A stretch of DNA of 64,000 nucleotides from positions 186,001 to 250,000 of the forward strand of contig LWTM01000077.1 of assembly GCA_002101205.1 (NCBI GenBank), written 5' to 3'. Origin of the DNA: Cycloclasticus sp. symbiont of Poecilosclerida sp. N (GTDB lineage Bacteria > Pseudomonadota > Gammaproteobacteria > Methylococcales > Cycloclasticaceae). The translations under genes and the position numbers were made by a program. This document shows positions 54,269 to 63,861 of this stretch, one piece after another. A model generated the notes under the pieces. The model did not search any database and was not told the DNA's origin. It saw only the letters and a list, made by a program, of their open reading frames with translations. The stretch's first letter is position 1. Every line of letters begins with the position of its first letter.

Positions 54269-54921
54269 ATGAGCAGCTAGGTATTGGCATGACATCGCAA
54301 CGGACACGCGATCGTTTAATTGCGCAATTACAAGAGCTGGGCATTAAGGATCAACGTGTCTTATCTGTCATGCGTAAAGTACCGAGACACTTGTTTATGG
54401 CAGAAGCCTTGGCTAGTCGCGCATACGAGAATACGTCTTTACCTATTGGCCATGGGCAAACTATTTCACAGCCCTATATGGTTGCTCGCATGACCGAGTT
54501 ATTAATAGAAGATGGTTTGCCAGAAAATGTTTTAGAAGTAGGTACAGGGTCGGGTTACCAGTCTTCTATTTTGGCGAGCCTTGTTCCTAGGGTTTTCTCG
54601 GTCGAGCGTATTCGTCCGTTACAAGATCAGGCCAAAAAGGTGTTGGCTGATGTGGGTTTTAGAAATATTAACTTTAAACATTCTGATGGTGGTTGGGGCT
54701 GGAAAGTATGCGGGCCTTATCAAGGGATTCTTGCTGCGGCCGCTCCGGTTGAAATCCCTATGAATTTATTAGAGCAACTTGTTGTAGGCGCTAAATTAAT
54801 CATACCCATCGGCGAAGAAGGAAAGCAAGTATTACAAAGAGTGACACGTACAGAAGCGGCTTATGAGGTTGAAACGATTGAGCCGGTTAGTTTTGTTCCG
54901 TTTTTAAAAGGACGAGCATAG
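54265..54921 (+). CDS. pcm: Protein-L-isoaspartate O-methyltransferase
   Basis: VPRHLFMAEALASRAYENTSLPIGHGQTISQPYMVARMTELL. Confidence 0.95.
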   Translation: MNEQLGIGMTSQRTRDRLIAQLQELGIKDQRVLSVMRKVPRHLFMAEALASRAYENTSLPIGHGQTISQPYMVARMTELLIEDGLPENVLEVGTGSGYQSSILASLVPRVFSVERIRPLQDQAKKVLADVGFRNINFKHSDGGWGWKVCGPYQGILAAAAPVEIPMNLLEQLVVGAKLIIPIGEEGKQVLQRVTRTEAAYEVETIEPVSFVPFLKGRA

Positions 54922-54932
54922 GGCTAAGTGAT

Positions 54933-55508
54933 ATGTTCAAAAGTCTGTATAACAAAGTTTTATTATGGGCGCAGCACCCTAAGGCTAAAAGCTACCTTTT
55001 TGTTTTAAGTGTTAGCGAGTCTTCATTTTTTCCCATCCCGCCAGACGTCATGCTAGCTCCAATGTGTTTAGCTAAGCCGTTGAGAAGTTATCATTATGCT
55101 TTTTTAACAACCTTGGGTTCAGTGCTTGGCGGAGTGATTGGTTATTTTATTGGTTTGTTTTCTTTCGGTATGCTCGAATCTTTTATTACTATGATGCATT
55201 ACGAAGAAAATCTTGAAGTTGTGAAAAGCTGGCTATCCGAATGGGGGTTTTGGGCGATTTTTATATCCGGGTTTTCACCCATACCCTATAAACTGTTCAC
55301 GATAACAGCTGGGCTACTCAGCATGGCATTTTTACCTTTCGTTATAGCTTCAATTATTGGCCGTGGCTCACGATTCTTTTTAGTCGCCTTTCTTGTATCT
55401 TTAGGTGGTGAAGCATTACGCCATAAATTAAACGATTATATTGAACACATTGGCTGGTTAGTAACAGGTTTCGTGATTGTTGGAATTGTTATTTATAAAC
55501 TTATTTAG
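54933..55508 (+). CDS. YqaA/DedA-family membrane protein
   Basis: ESSFFPIPPDVMLAPMCLAKPLRSYHYAFLTTLGSVLGGVIGYFIG. Confidence 0.88.
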   Translation: MFKSLYNKVLLWAQHPKAKSYLFVLSVSESSFFPIPPDVMLAPMCLAKPLRSYHYAFLTTLGSVLGGVIGYFIGLFSFGMLESFITMMHYEENLEVVKSWLSEWGFWAIFISGFSPIPYKLFTITAGLLSMAFLPFVIASIIGRGSRFFLVAFLVSLGGEALRHKLNDYIEHIGWLVTGFVIVGIVIYKLI

Positions 55509-56277
55509 CGATTACAGTTTGCGTAAAAATCAAGACAGATTAGTTGCTTTTAGTGTGTTATTTGCCCTTACTGTTTTTTTGGTTTCTTGTGGATCACCTA
55601 AGCTATACGCACCGGTTCTTACTAATAATCAGGTAAAAGATCGGTCGTCAACAACGCATACAGTTCGACTGCGTGATACGTTATATTCGATTGCTTGGCA
55701 GGAAGGGAAGGATTACAGGCAACTGGCAAAGCTGAATAACATTCAACCGCCTTATACGATCTATAAGGGACAGAAGTTATTGTTAGTTGCTAAAAAAGTG
55801 AATAAAAGCAGATTGGAAAAGCCGATAAGGCCTAGATTACATAAAGCAGAAAGCTCACGAATTAAGAAAAAGGTAATAAAGAAGGCTTTATATAAAAATA
55901 AAAGTGGGCTGAAGTTAAATTGGCAATGGCCTATAAGTGTAAGGAAGCTAGAAAAAAACAGTGTGAAATCAGGCGTAGTGCTATTAGGTGAACATGGAGA
56001 GCTCGTTAGAAGTAGTGAGGCCGGAAAGGTCGTATATGCGGGCAATGGTTTAAAGGGTTACGGTAACCTTGTGATTATTATGCACGATAAGGATTTTTTA
56101 ACTGCGTATGGATACAATAAGCAGTTATTAATAAAAGAAGGGAGTGTTGTTAAAAAAGGCCAAGCAATTGCTGAAATTGGTTTAGATAACAAAAAGCGGC
56201 GAGTTCTTTTTTTCGAAATGAGGCAACACGGTAAAGCAGTTTCGGTAACTCAATACTTACCAAGAATAAAGAAATAA
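55477..56277 (+). CDS. nlpD: NlpD-like LysM plus M23-domain lipoprotein
   Basis: VSCG lipobox, LysM (HTVRLRDTLYSIAWQEGKDYRQLAKLNNI), degenerate LytM domain; downstream of pcm. Confidence 0.85.
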   Translation: MLELLFINLFSDYSLRKNQDRLVAFSVLFALTVFLVSCGSPKLYAPVLTNNQVKDRSSTTHTVRLRDTLYSIAWQEGKDYRQLAKLNNIQPPYTIYKGQKLLLVAKKVNKSRLEKPIRPRLHKAESSRIKKKVIKKALYKNKSGLKLNWQWPISVRKLEKNSVKSGVVLLGEHGELVRSSEAGKVVYAGNGLKGYGNLVIIMHDKDFLTAYGYNKQLLIKEGSVVKKGQAIAEIGLDNKKRRVLFFEMRQHGKAVSVTQYLPRIKK

Positions 56278-56292
56278 AATGCAAAAAAATTA

Positions 56293-57027
56293 TTACCATA
56301 TAACCTTTAAAAGTCCAAACGAACTCACCACAAACAACGCCCCACCAACCCAGCGTTTAAATAGCGCATCATTGTGAATAATTTTATCGTGCATTTTCAG
56401 CCCAAATATATGTCCAATCGCCGCCACAGGGATTAGCCAAAGGGATAATTGCCACTCAATCGTTACCCCGATTGCCACAAAAGTTAGCATCTTAATGCTG
56501 ACCAACATAAACCACAGCACAAACAATGTATTTCTCAGATATTCTTTAGTCACGTGACGCATAAACACTGCTACTATCAACGGCGCACCTGTCAGCGACG
56601 TGCCTGCCACATAGCCACCAAATATCAATAAAAGTTTATCTACCCACGGCTTATGCGAAGTGATTTTTTGACCAAATATCCAAATAGCCGCATAGAAAAT
56701 TGCAATTGAATAAACAAAAATAATCATCACTTTAGCAGGCAAGGAAATCAGCCCAAACACACCAATAAAAGTCGGCGGGATAATCCACCAAAGCGAAGAT
56801 TTCAGATAGACCCAATCCACTTTTTTAATTGATTTAAGCAGCGTCAATGACGAGAAAAACAATAAATGAATACCAATAATCGGCAACCAATAAACAGGCG
56901 ACGCACCAATTAACAACATCAACGGCAACCCCAATGCCGCACCACCAAAGCCTAATCCTGTGCGCACAAAACCCGCCCATATAAAAATTAGACTGACTAA
57001 AAATAACTCTGTATTAGAAAAAATCAC
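56293..57027 (-). CDS. TauE/SafE family permease
   Basis: Hydrophobic, GFVRTGLGFGGAALGLPLMLL...FGGYVAGTSLTGAPLIVAVFMRH. Confidence 0.85.
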   Translation of the reverse strand: MIFSNTELFLVSLIFIWAGFVRTGLGFGGAALGLPLMLLIGASPVYWLPIIGIHLLFFSSLTLLKSIKKVDWVYLKSSLWWIIPPTFIGVFGLISLPAKVMIIFVYSIAIFYAAIWIFGQKITSHKPWVDKLLLIFGGYVAGTSLTGAPLIVAVFMRHVTKEYLRNTLFVLWFMLVSIKMLTFVAIGVTIEWQLSLWLIPVAAIGHIFGLKMHDKIIHNDALFKRWVGGALFVVSSFGLLKVIW

Positions 57028-57572
57028 AATCTATCCAACGGCGACACCACCCCTCGCCCACCTTGTTTCAGCACGTGCGTGTAAATCATTGTCGTTTGCA
57101 AATCACTATGCCCAAGTAATCCTTGAATGGTGCGAATATCCGTGCCTGTTTGCAATAAAAATGACGGTATCACTTTTTGTGCCAGCGGCGTTACTCTGTC
57201 CTTGTTACCCTTGCCATCACGCACGGTGATTTGGCTATATTCAAAATCAATATCTTGCACTCTAAGACGCACCAACTCAAAAACCTGTAAACCGCCACCA
57301 TACAATAATTGCACCATTAAAATATTTGTCCCTTGTAATTTTGCCCATACTTTATTCACCTCTTTAACACTCAACGCAACAGGGGTTCGTAGCTCTTTGC
57401 GACTACGCGCCTCGTGCAAGTTTTTCAATGATCTATTTAACACTTTGCTATAAAGAAACACCAAGGCATTTAACGCCTGATTTTGCGTATTAGTAGCTAC
57501 ATTTTTCCTCACCACTAAGTCCGTTAACGTGTTTAATCGGTCTCGCATCATAATGAAACCACCCCTTGACAA
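57024..57572 (-). pseudogene. Truncated integron-type tyrosine recombinase (IntI-like)
   Basis: NVATNTQNQALNALVFLYSKVL, YGGGLQVFELVRLRVQDIDFEYSQITVRDGKGNKDRVTPLA, QTGTDIRTIQGLLGHSDLQTTMIYTHVLKQGGRGVVSPLDRL; middle block missing. Confidence 0.85.
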
Positions 57573-57699
57573 TAGTCATTGTAGGTGACGAGGTCGTGAT
57601 ATAACGGTTAATAATCAAATGTTGCGCGGTACAGTGGTTGTTTAGTGCCGTATTGTAAGCTGCGGTGATTACAGCCACATTTGATTATTCGTCACCAGC

Positions 57700-58056
57700 G
57701 ATTGAACAAATGACTATAGAGTCTTTATGTACAGGCCAGTTTGCACATAACTTGATTTTAGTCGGCGGGGCAGGAACGGGTAAAACCCATACAGCGGGGC
57801 ATGAAAACTCGTTTCTTTAATGCGGTTGATTTAATCAATGTTCTAATTAAAGAATAAACAGGGCATCGCCAAGGCAGTTTAGTCCGACTAATTACAATTA
57901 GTGGACGGCGTAATTATTGATGGGCTCGGCTACATCCCATTCCCTAAATCAGGAGGCGCACTCCTGTTCCAGCCCATCAGCAAACTGTACGAGAAAACCA
58001 GCGCTATTAACCCCAGCAAATTATAACTCTCAGAATGGGTGAGTGTGTTTGGGTGC
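57700..58056 (+). pseudogene. Degenerate IS21 IstB ATPase
   Basis: ICTGQFAHNLILVGGAGTGKTHTA...RFFNAVDLINVLIKE...VDGVIIDGLGYIPFPKSGGALLFQPISKLYEKTSAI...LSEWVSVFG across several frames. Confidence 0.8.
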
Positions 58057-58065
58057 TCATTGATA

Positions 58066-58788
58066 TTAAGTAAGTGCTGCCAATAGTAGAACAACCAGCC
58101 CATTCAATTCGACTGACGCACCAAACATATCGCCTGTTATTCCGTTAAAAAGACTGATGAATAGATGTCTAAGGAAGCAGGCAAATAAGGTTAAAAGTAG
58201 GGCGGGCCAGATATTGGCAATAAATATATAAAGTATTATGACGATTAAAACGATGGCCGTAGCTTTATTGCGCGGCAGGTTTTTTATCATCGTTTCAGCA
58301 AGGCCGTTTGCTCTTATATAGTTTGTGCTAATCATTAAAAACAGAACACTGGCTCTGCCAATAATGGGGGCAATCAGTAGAATGCTGAGCGCATTGTTGT
58401 TCAATAGGACGGTTAACGCGGCATATTTTAATAACAATAATAAAACAAGTGCGGTTACGCCCATAGGCCCAGCATTAGGGTCCTTCATAATGTGTAACGA
58501 TTTTTCTATATTTCCTTGGCCGCCAATCCAGCCATCCACACAGTCTGCTATGCCATCTAAGTGCAAGCCGCCGGTTAGCCCAACCCATAAGGTTAATATT
58601 AAAGCGGCGGATAGAAGGGTGTCGACATCGGCTAATAGGTAAGCCGCAGCGAATAGAAAGAAGCCAATAATAGCGCCAACAAGTGGGTAGTAAAGAACAG
58701 AGTTGCCTAAGTTTTTAGGTGTTGGCTCTGCGGCGAAGGGAATCGGTATACGGGTTAGAAACTGAAGCGCTAAAAGAAAAGCGTTCAT
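58066..58788 (-). CDS. cobS: Adenosylcobinamide-GDP ribazoletransferase
   Basis: ALQFLTRIPIPF...GGLHLDGIADCVDGWIGG. Confidence 0.94.
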   Translation of the reverse strand: MNAFLLALQFLTRIPIPFAAEPTPKNLGNSVLYYPLVGAIIGFFLFAAAYLLADVDTLLSAALILTLWVGLTGGLHLDGIADCVDGWIGGQGNIEKSLHIMKDPNAGPMGVTALVLLLLLKYAALTVLLNNNALSILLIAPIIGRASVLFLMISTNYIRANGLAETMIKNLPRNKATAIVLIVIILYIFIANIWPALLLTLFACFLRHLFISLFNGITGDMFGASVELNGLVVLLLAALT

Positions 58789-59378
58789 GATAATTGCCCG
58801 TTAATAAAGCTAATGCGAGCCGTACCTTCTTCAATAATAATTCGGCTTAACCCTACGTGCGGCACATCAATGCTGAAAAAAGACTGAATTGGCAAGCCTA
58901 ATATTATCTTGAAAATAGCACGAATAACGCCACCATGAGCCACCAATAAAATATTCTCGGCATCGTTATTTTCTATTAGCTGTTGCCAGGCTTCCCTTAT
59001 ACGCCTTTCAAATAGCACATAAGGTTCGCCATTTGGCGGGGTGATTTGTTCTGGGTTATTCCAAAAATCCTGCATGTCTTGTGGATGATTTTCGTACAAA
59101 GTGCTTACAAATTGTCCTTCCCAATCACCAAAGCTAATTTCTTTGAAGCCGCTATGGGTCGTTAAAGGCGTTACTGTGCGCAGTGATAGTTCTTCAGCAA
59201 ATAAAGCGCAACGCTGTAGGGGTGAGGTGATGATTTGTTTCCACGGTAAACTTTCTCCACGGATGACGTGGCGCATCTGTTGCCAGCCTTTATCACTTAA
59301 AGGGTCATCCACATTGCCGCGTAGCTTTAAGCCACCGGCTACTTCCCCATGGCGTAGTAAGTCGATGGTTAGGCTCAT
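58785..59378 (-). CDS. cobC: Histidine phosphatase family, alpha-ribazole phosphatase
   Basis: IDLLRHGEVAGG...ITSPLQRCALFAEEL...VAHGGVIRAI within cob cluster. Confidence 0.88.
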   Translation of the reverse strand: MSLTIDLLRHGEVAGGLKLRGNVDDPLSDKGWQQMRHVIRGESLPWKQIITSPLQRCALFAEELSLRTVTPLTTHSGFKEISFGDWEGQFVSTLYENHPQDMQDFWNNPEQITPPNGEPYVLFERRIREAWQQLIENNDAENILLVAHGGVIRAIFKIILGLPIQSFFSIDVPHVGLSRIIIEEGTARISFINGQLS

Positions 59379-60403
59379 GCGGAAATACCTGCTTCTTCAA
59401 AGGTAGCCATGTTGTTGTGCAGTTCGCAAGCGGCGCGAAGAATAGGCAGCGCGGTTACTGCGCCACTGCCTTCACCTAAGCGCATCGCTAAATTTAAAAT
59501 AGGGCGTGCGTTTAGCGCGTTGAGTACATATTGATGTCCTAGTTCTTCCGATTGATGCCCGTAAAAAAACCAATCGTTTAACGATGGGTGAATGCGTACT
59601 GCGATTAATGCGGCTACAGTGCTAATAAAACCATCAATAATGACGGGTATGCCGAGTTGGCCACAACGAAGATAAGCAGCAACGAGAGCAGAAATTTCAA
59701 AACCGCCCAAGTGCTGCAAAACGCTTAAAGGGCTATTCAAATGAGGTTTATGCAGTTCCAAAGCTTTTTCAATAAGCTGCTGTTTTTTATTAATGCCTTG
59801 CTGGTTTACACCCGTACCAGCGCCAACCAATTGTTCGGCAGGGCTACCTAAAATGGCGCAAGCCAAAGCACTTGCGCTGGTGGTGTTGCCAATACCCATC
59901 TCTCCACCAATAAACACATCGGCTTGGGGAATACGTTCGATGGCCTGTTTGCCAACACTTAAAGCGTGGGTAAGCTGTTCAGGAGTCATCGCCGCTTGTT
60001 GAGCAAAGCTTGCCGTACCGTTAGCAACGGGTTGATGAAGAACGCCAGCAGTTGAACAATCAACAACGCCTACATTAATAGTTTCTAACGAAGCGTTATG
60101 TGTTTTTGCCAGTACACTAACGGCCGCACCGCCCGATGCGAAGTTAGCCACCATAGCTTTTGTTACCGTTTGTGGAAACGCAGAAACTCCTTCGTTTGCA
60201 ATGCCGTGGTCGGCGGCAAAAATGGTGATGTGTGCGTTATCTAATGAAGGTTTTTGGCAGGCTTGTAATGAGGCAACGCGAGTTGCAAGCTCTTCCAAAT
60301 AACCCAGTGATCCAGCTGGTTTAGTTAGTAGGCTTTGTTGTGCCTTGGCTTTTTCTAGCGATGCGAGACAAGGTTTTTTAATCGGCTCATTAATCCAGTT
60401 CAT
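59375..60403 (-). CDS. cobT: Nicotinate-nucleotide--dimethylbenzimidazole phosphoribosyltransferase
   Basis: LTKPAGSLGYLEELATRVASLQ...FAADHGIANEGVSAFPQTVT...GEMGIGNTTSASAL. Confidence 0.96.
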   Translation of the reverse strand: MNWINEPIKKPCLASLEKAKAQQSLLTKPAGSLGYLEELATRVASLQACQKPSLDNAHITIFAADHGIANEGVSAFPQTVTKAMVANFASGGAAVSVLAKTHNASLETINVGVVDCSTAGVLHQPVANGTASFAQQAAMTPEQLTHALSVGKQAIERIPQADVFIGGEMGIGNTTSASALACAILGSPAEQLVGAGTGVNQQGINKKQQLIEKALELHKPHLNSPLSVLQHLGGFEISALVAAYLRCGQLGIPVIIDGFISTVAALIAVRIHPSLNDWFFYGHQSEELGHQYVLNALNARPILNLAMRLGEGSGAVTALPILRAACELHNNMATFEEAGISA

Positions 60404-60930
60404 AGTGTTGGTTTTAATTGTTGTGGGAGTCCAGCGGTAACGAAAGTAACGCGGTCACTGCATTCAGCAATTTGTTGGTGAAGCCTTCCTGCTTCATCTA
60501 TAAAGCGTCGAGCCATTGGGTTCATAGGCGTTGTGCCTTGGCCAACTTCGTTGGACACTAAAATAATATCACCGACTAAAGTAGGTAATGTTTTTAATAA
60601 TGCAGTTGTTTCTGTTTTAAAGCAGGCTTCGTCAGTCTCACCAGTGGGTGTAAACAAAATATTACTGAGCCAAAGCGTTAAACAATCTATTAATAAGGTA
60701 CGGTTCGGCTTTGCGTATTGTTGTAAAACGGCCGCCAAGTGGTGGGTTTCTTCAACAGTTGTCCAGTGATCTGGGCGTTGTTGCTGATGATGCTGTATGC
60801 GTTCGCTCATTTCACTGTCAGCCGCAGTAGCGGTAGCAATGTAAAAAACAGTTTTGTCGGTGCGGCTGGCTTGTTGTTCGGCGTATTGGCTTTTACCAGA
60901 ACGAGCGCCGCCGAGGACGAGTTGAATCAT
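60400..60930 (-). CDS. cobU: Adenosylcobinamide kinase/phosphate guanylyltransferase
   Basis: QLVLGGARSGKSQYAEQQA...ILVSNEVGQGTTPMNPMARRFIDEAGRLHQQIA. Confidence 0.95.
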   Translation of the reverse strand: MIQLVLGGARSGKSQYAEQQASRTDKTVFYIATATAADSEMSERIQHHQQQRPDHWTTVEETHHLAAVLQQYAKPNRTLLIDCLTLWLSNILFTPTGETDEACFKTETTALLKTLPTLVGDIILVSNEVGQGTTPMNPMARRFIDEAGRLHQQIAECSDRVTFVTAGLPQQLKPTL

Positions 60931-61457
60931 AGTGAGTGTGGCATATTGGCAAAAACAGTATCATAACAAAGCTAAGTGTTTGAGTGCACGAAGGCGTTGT
61001 TTTTTTGCTGAAGATGCAAATAATTTCAAACAAAATCCAAACCATAAGATTACGGGACTAAACAAGTAGTCTCACTACTTTGTTTTATCGTGATGTCTTT
61101 GATAGATTTAAACGGCACGGGCTGAAGTACCTTAAATAACGAATTTGTAGGATAGATACGTTCAAAACAGCTCAGTTAAGCACTGATTGCTTAGGATAAG
61201 ACGCAGAGGAACAGATTTTTGATCCAACCTCTTTGCCATGTTCGCTGCGTCGGTTAAAGATGAGGCCTAAAAAAGCTTATGGGTACTCTTGAAATGCTGA
61301 TCAAGCTCTATCTGGGGATTTGCGAGCACTAACAAACATTGACTTATAGGTCAAAAAACCGTAATGTGCCCAGTCTTTGCCTGAAAGAAAGAGAAATGAT
61401 AAATTAGGTTTTCTTTTAGGGTGATTTTAATCAATTATTTTTAAGGGTGTTATTAGC

Positions 61458-61592
61458 ATGAAAAGAACATTTCAACCAAGTCTTTTGAAAAGATCAAGAA
61501 CGCATGGTTTTAGAGCAAGAATGTCAACAAAGCCTGGGCGTAAGATAATCAATGCAAGACGCGCAAAAGGTCGTGCTCGTTTATCAGCCTAG
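61458..61592 (+). CDS. rpmH: 50S ribosomal protein L34 (below ORF-track cutoff)
   Basis: [44 protein letters not shown]. Confidence 0.97.
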   Translation: MKRTFQPSLLKRSRTHGFRARMSTKPGRKIINARRAKGRARLSA

Positions 61593-61600
61593 TTAACAAT

Positions 61601-61942
61601 ATTTCACAAGGGCTTAGTAAAAAAGACAAGCTTAATACGGCGTCGGAATATTCCACCGTATTTAGTAAAGCAAAACGCAGTACAGATCGCTTGTTTACCG
61701 TTTTAGCTAAACAAACAACGCCGCCGAATGCTCGACTTGGTCTTGCAATTGCGAAGAAAAGTGTAAAAAAAGCATCTCAAAGAAACAATATAAAAAGGAT
61801 AGTTAGGGAGTCTTTCCGACGTAAAAAAAACAAACTATTTGATTATGATTTTGTTGTTATGTGCCGGAAAGATGCTGCGTTAGCAACAAAACAGATGTTG
61901 CAACAATCTATAGAGGCTCACTGGAAAAAGCTAACAACATGA
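61601..61942 (+). CDS. rnpA: Ribonuclease P protein component
   Basis: Conserved protein reads back from the track start 61691 to ~61601: ISQGLSKKDKLNTASEYSTVFSKAKRSTDRLFTVLAKQT...ARLGLAIAKKSVKKASQRNNIKRIVRESFR; true start codon uncertain. Confidence 0.85.
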   Translation: MSQGLSKKDKLNTASEYSTVFSKAKRSTDRLFTVLAKQTTPPNARLGLAIAKKSVKKASQRNNIKRIVRESFRRKKNKLFDYDFVVMCRKDAALATKQMLQQSIEAHWKKLTT

Positions 61943-62169
61943 ACAGAGTTTTTATTTTCATTATTGGTTTGTACCGGCGTTTTATTAGCCCAATAATGAT
62001 GAGCCGCTGTCGTTTTTACCCAACTTGTTCAGAGTATGCGATACAGGCGTTTGAAGAATATAGTTTTTCAAGAGCATTTTATTTAACAACAAAAAGACTG
62101 TTTCGTTGTCAGCCTTTGTGTAAAGGCGGCGTAGACCCCCTTCCAACCCCACAGAATAAAAATGGATAA
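61939..62169 (+). CDS. yidD: Membrane protein insertion efficiency factor YidD
   Basis: FIIGLYRRFISPIMMSRCRFYPTCSEYAIQAFEEYS. Confidence 0.94.
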   Translation: MNRVFIFIIGLYRRFISPIMMSRCRFYPTCSEYAIQAFEEYSFSRAFYLTTKRLFRCQPLCKGGVDPLPTPQNKNG

Positions 62170-63799
62170 TCAAAGAACGTTACTTTTTGCAGCACTAGCC
62201 TTTATTTCGGTTCTTATTTGGCAAGCATGGCAAAAAGACTATGTACTACCCCCCCTAATTGATGCGCCAGGGGCTACTATTAATGGCGTGGCAAAAGACG
62301 TTCCTAAAGCAAGTCTGGGTGCTGATTTAACAAGAAACATTGGCGCTGAGGCGCTTGATGGCAATAAATTAGCGAACACAATATCTGTTATTACAGACGT
62401 TTATAAGCTTGAAATAAGCTCGTTAGGCGGAAGCATTAGTCAACTAGATTTAACACGATATCCTAAAGAAAAAGGTGACATTGAGACGGTTCGGCTTTTA
62501 AAGAACAGTGAGTCTAAAACGTTTGTCGTTGAATCAGGCTTAATTACACAAAATGGCGACGACCCAAGTCACCATGCTATATGGGTCGCAAAAAAAGACC
62601 ACTATGAGCTGCTTGGTAATGAGTTACGTGTGCCACTTGTTTGGAATAACGGCCGTGGCGTCACCGTAACAAAAACATATTTGTTTACAAAAGGCAGCTA
62701 TAGGGTCGAGCTAGAAACACGCATAGAGAACAGCTCAGCGAGTGATTGGGCGGCCAGAGAGTATTTGCAAATCAAACGTAATGATTATGCTGAGAAGAAA
62801 GCAAACTCGTTCATCTATACCTATACGGGCGGGGTTCTATATACAGACGAAGAGAAATATCAAAAAATTGATTTTGATGATATGCAGGATGAAAACCTTA
62901 GTGTGAAGTCCACTGGTGGCTGGGCTGGAATGATTCAACACTACTTTGGTGTGGCGTGGGTTCCTGAGAAAGAAAACCAATACAGTTATTACACGAAAGC
63001 ATTAGAGGGTGGTTTTTATGTTATCGGCGCGTATTCCCCAAATAAAATAGTTGCTGCCGGTGAGATAAAAACGATTAACTCGGTGCTATTTGCCGGGCCA
63101 AAGCTCCAAGAGCAGCTTGTTACAACAGCCCCTGGACTAGAGCTAATGGTTGATTATGGTAAATTGACAATTATTGCCGAACCTATTTTTTGGTTGTTGA
63201 GCATGTTTTACGATCTTGTTGGAAACTGGGGTTTTGCCATCATTATGGTAACGTTTACTATTAAAGCCCTGTTCTACAAGCTATCAGAAAAAAGCTATAA
63301 ATCGATGGCGAACATGAAAATAGTTCAGCCTAGAATTGTTGCGCTCAAAGAGCGCTATGGTGATGATAAGCAACAATTAAACCAAGCGATGATGAAGTTG
63401 TATAAAACAGAGAAAATAAACCCTCTTGGTGGTTGTTTGCCTATTCTTATTCAAATCCCTGTGTTTATTTCTTTATATTGGACCTTATTGGAAAGTGTTG
63501 AGTTAAGGCAGGCACCGTTTGCTTTGTGGATTGATAATATCTCCGCAGCCGATCCTTACTTTATTTTGCCGGTAATTTATGGCATTACGATGTTCTTGCA
63601 ACAGCGTTTAAACCCCTCTCCTGTTGACCCTATGCAGAAAAAAATGATGCAAATGTTACCCATTATGTTTACGGGTTTCTTTGCATTTTTCCCAGCAGGC
63701 TTGGTGTTGTACTGGATTGTAAATAACGTTTTAACGATTGTTCAGCAAACCGTTATTATGAAAAAAATAGAAGCAGAAGCTCTAAGAAAAAGTAACTGA
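62162..63799 (+). CDS. yidC: Membrane protein insertase YidC
   Basis: MDNQRTLLFAALAFISVLIWQAWQ...INPLGGCLPILIQIPVFISLYWTLLESVELRQAPF. Confidence 0.97.
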   Translation: MDNQRTLLFAALAFISVLIWQAWQKDYVLPPLIDAPGATINGVAKDVPKASLGADLTRNIGAEALDGNKLANTISVITDVYKLEISSLGGSISQLDLTRYPKEKGDIETVRLLKNSESKTFVVESGLITQNGDDPSHHAIWVAKKDHYELLGNELRVPLVWNNGRGVTVTKTYLFTKGSYRVELETRIENSSASDWAAREYLQIKRNDYAEKKANSFIYTYTGGVLYTDEEKYQKIDFDDMQDENLSVKSTGGWAGMIQHYFGVAWVPEKENQYSYYTKALEGGFYVIGAYSPNKIVAAGEIKTINSVLFAGPKLQEQLVTTAPGLELMVDYGKLTIIAEPIFWLLSMFYDLVGNWGFAIIMVTFTIKALFYKLSEKSYKSMANMKIVQPRIVALKERYGDDKQQLNQAMMKLYKTEKINPLGGCLPILIQIPVFISLYWTLLESVELRQAPFALWIDNISAADPYFILPVIYGITMFLQQRLNPSPVDPMQKKMMQMLPIMFTGFFAFFPAGLVLYWIVNNVLTIVQQTVIMKKIEAEALRKSN

Positions 63800-63861
63800 G
63801 CGATATATAACTTTAAAAAACCAGACAGCGGCCCCGACAAACGTATTCACAGGGCAAATAC

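Noticed and set aside
57580-57700. Possible attI/attC site beside the integrase relic
   Set aside because: Some short complementary stretches, but no clear R/L box arrangement by eye; needs a covariance-model search.
60967-61457. Candidate oriC or B12 riboswitch
   Set aside because: No clustered TTATCCACA-like boxes and no recognisable B12 box by eye; only reported as an unexplained intergenic region.
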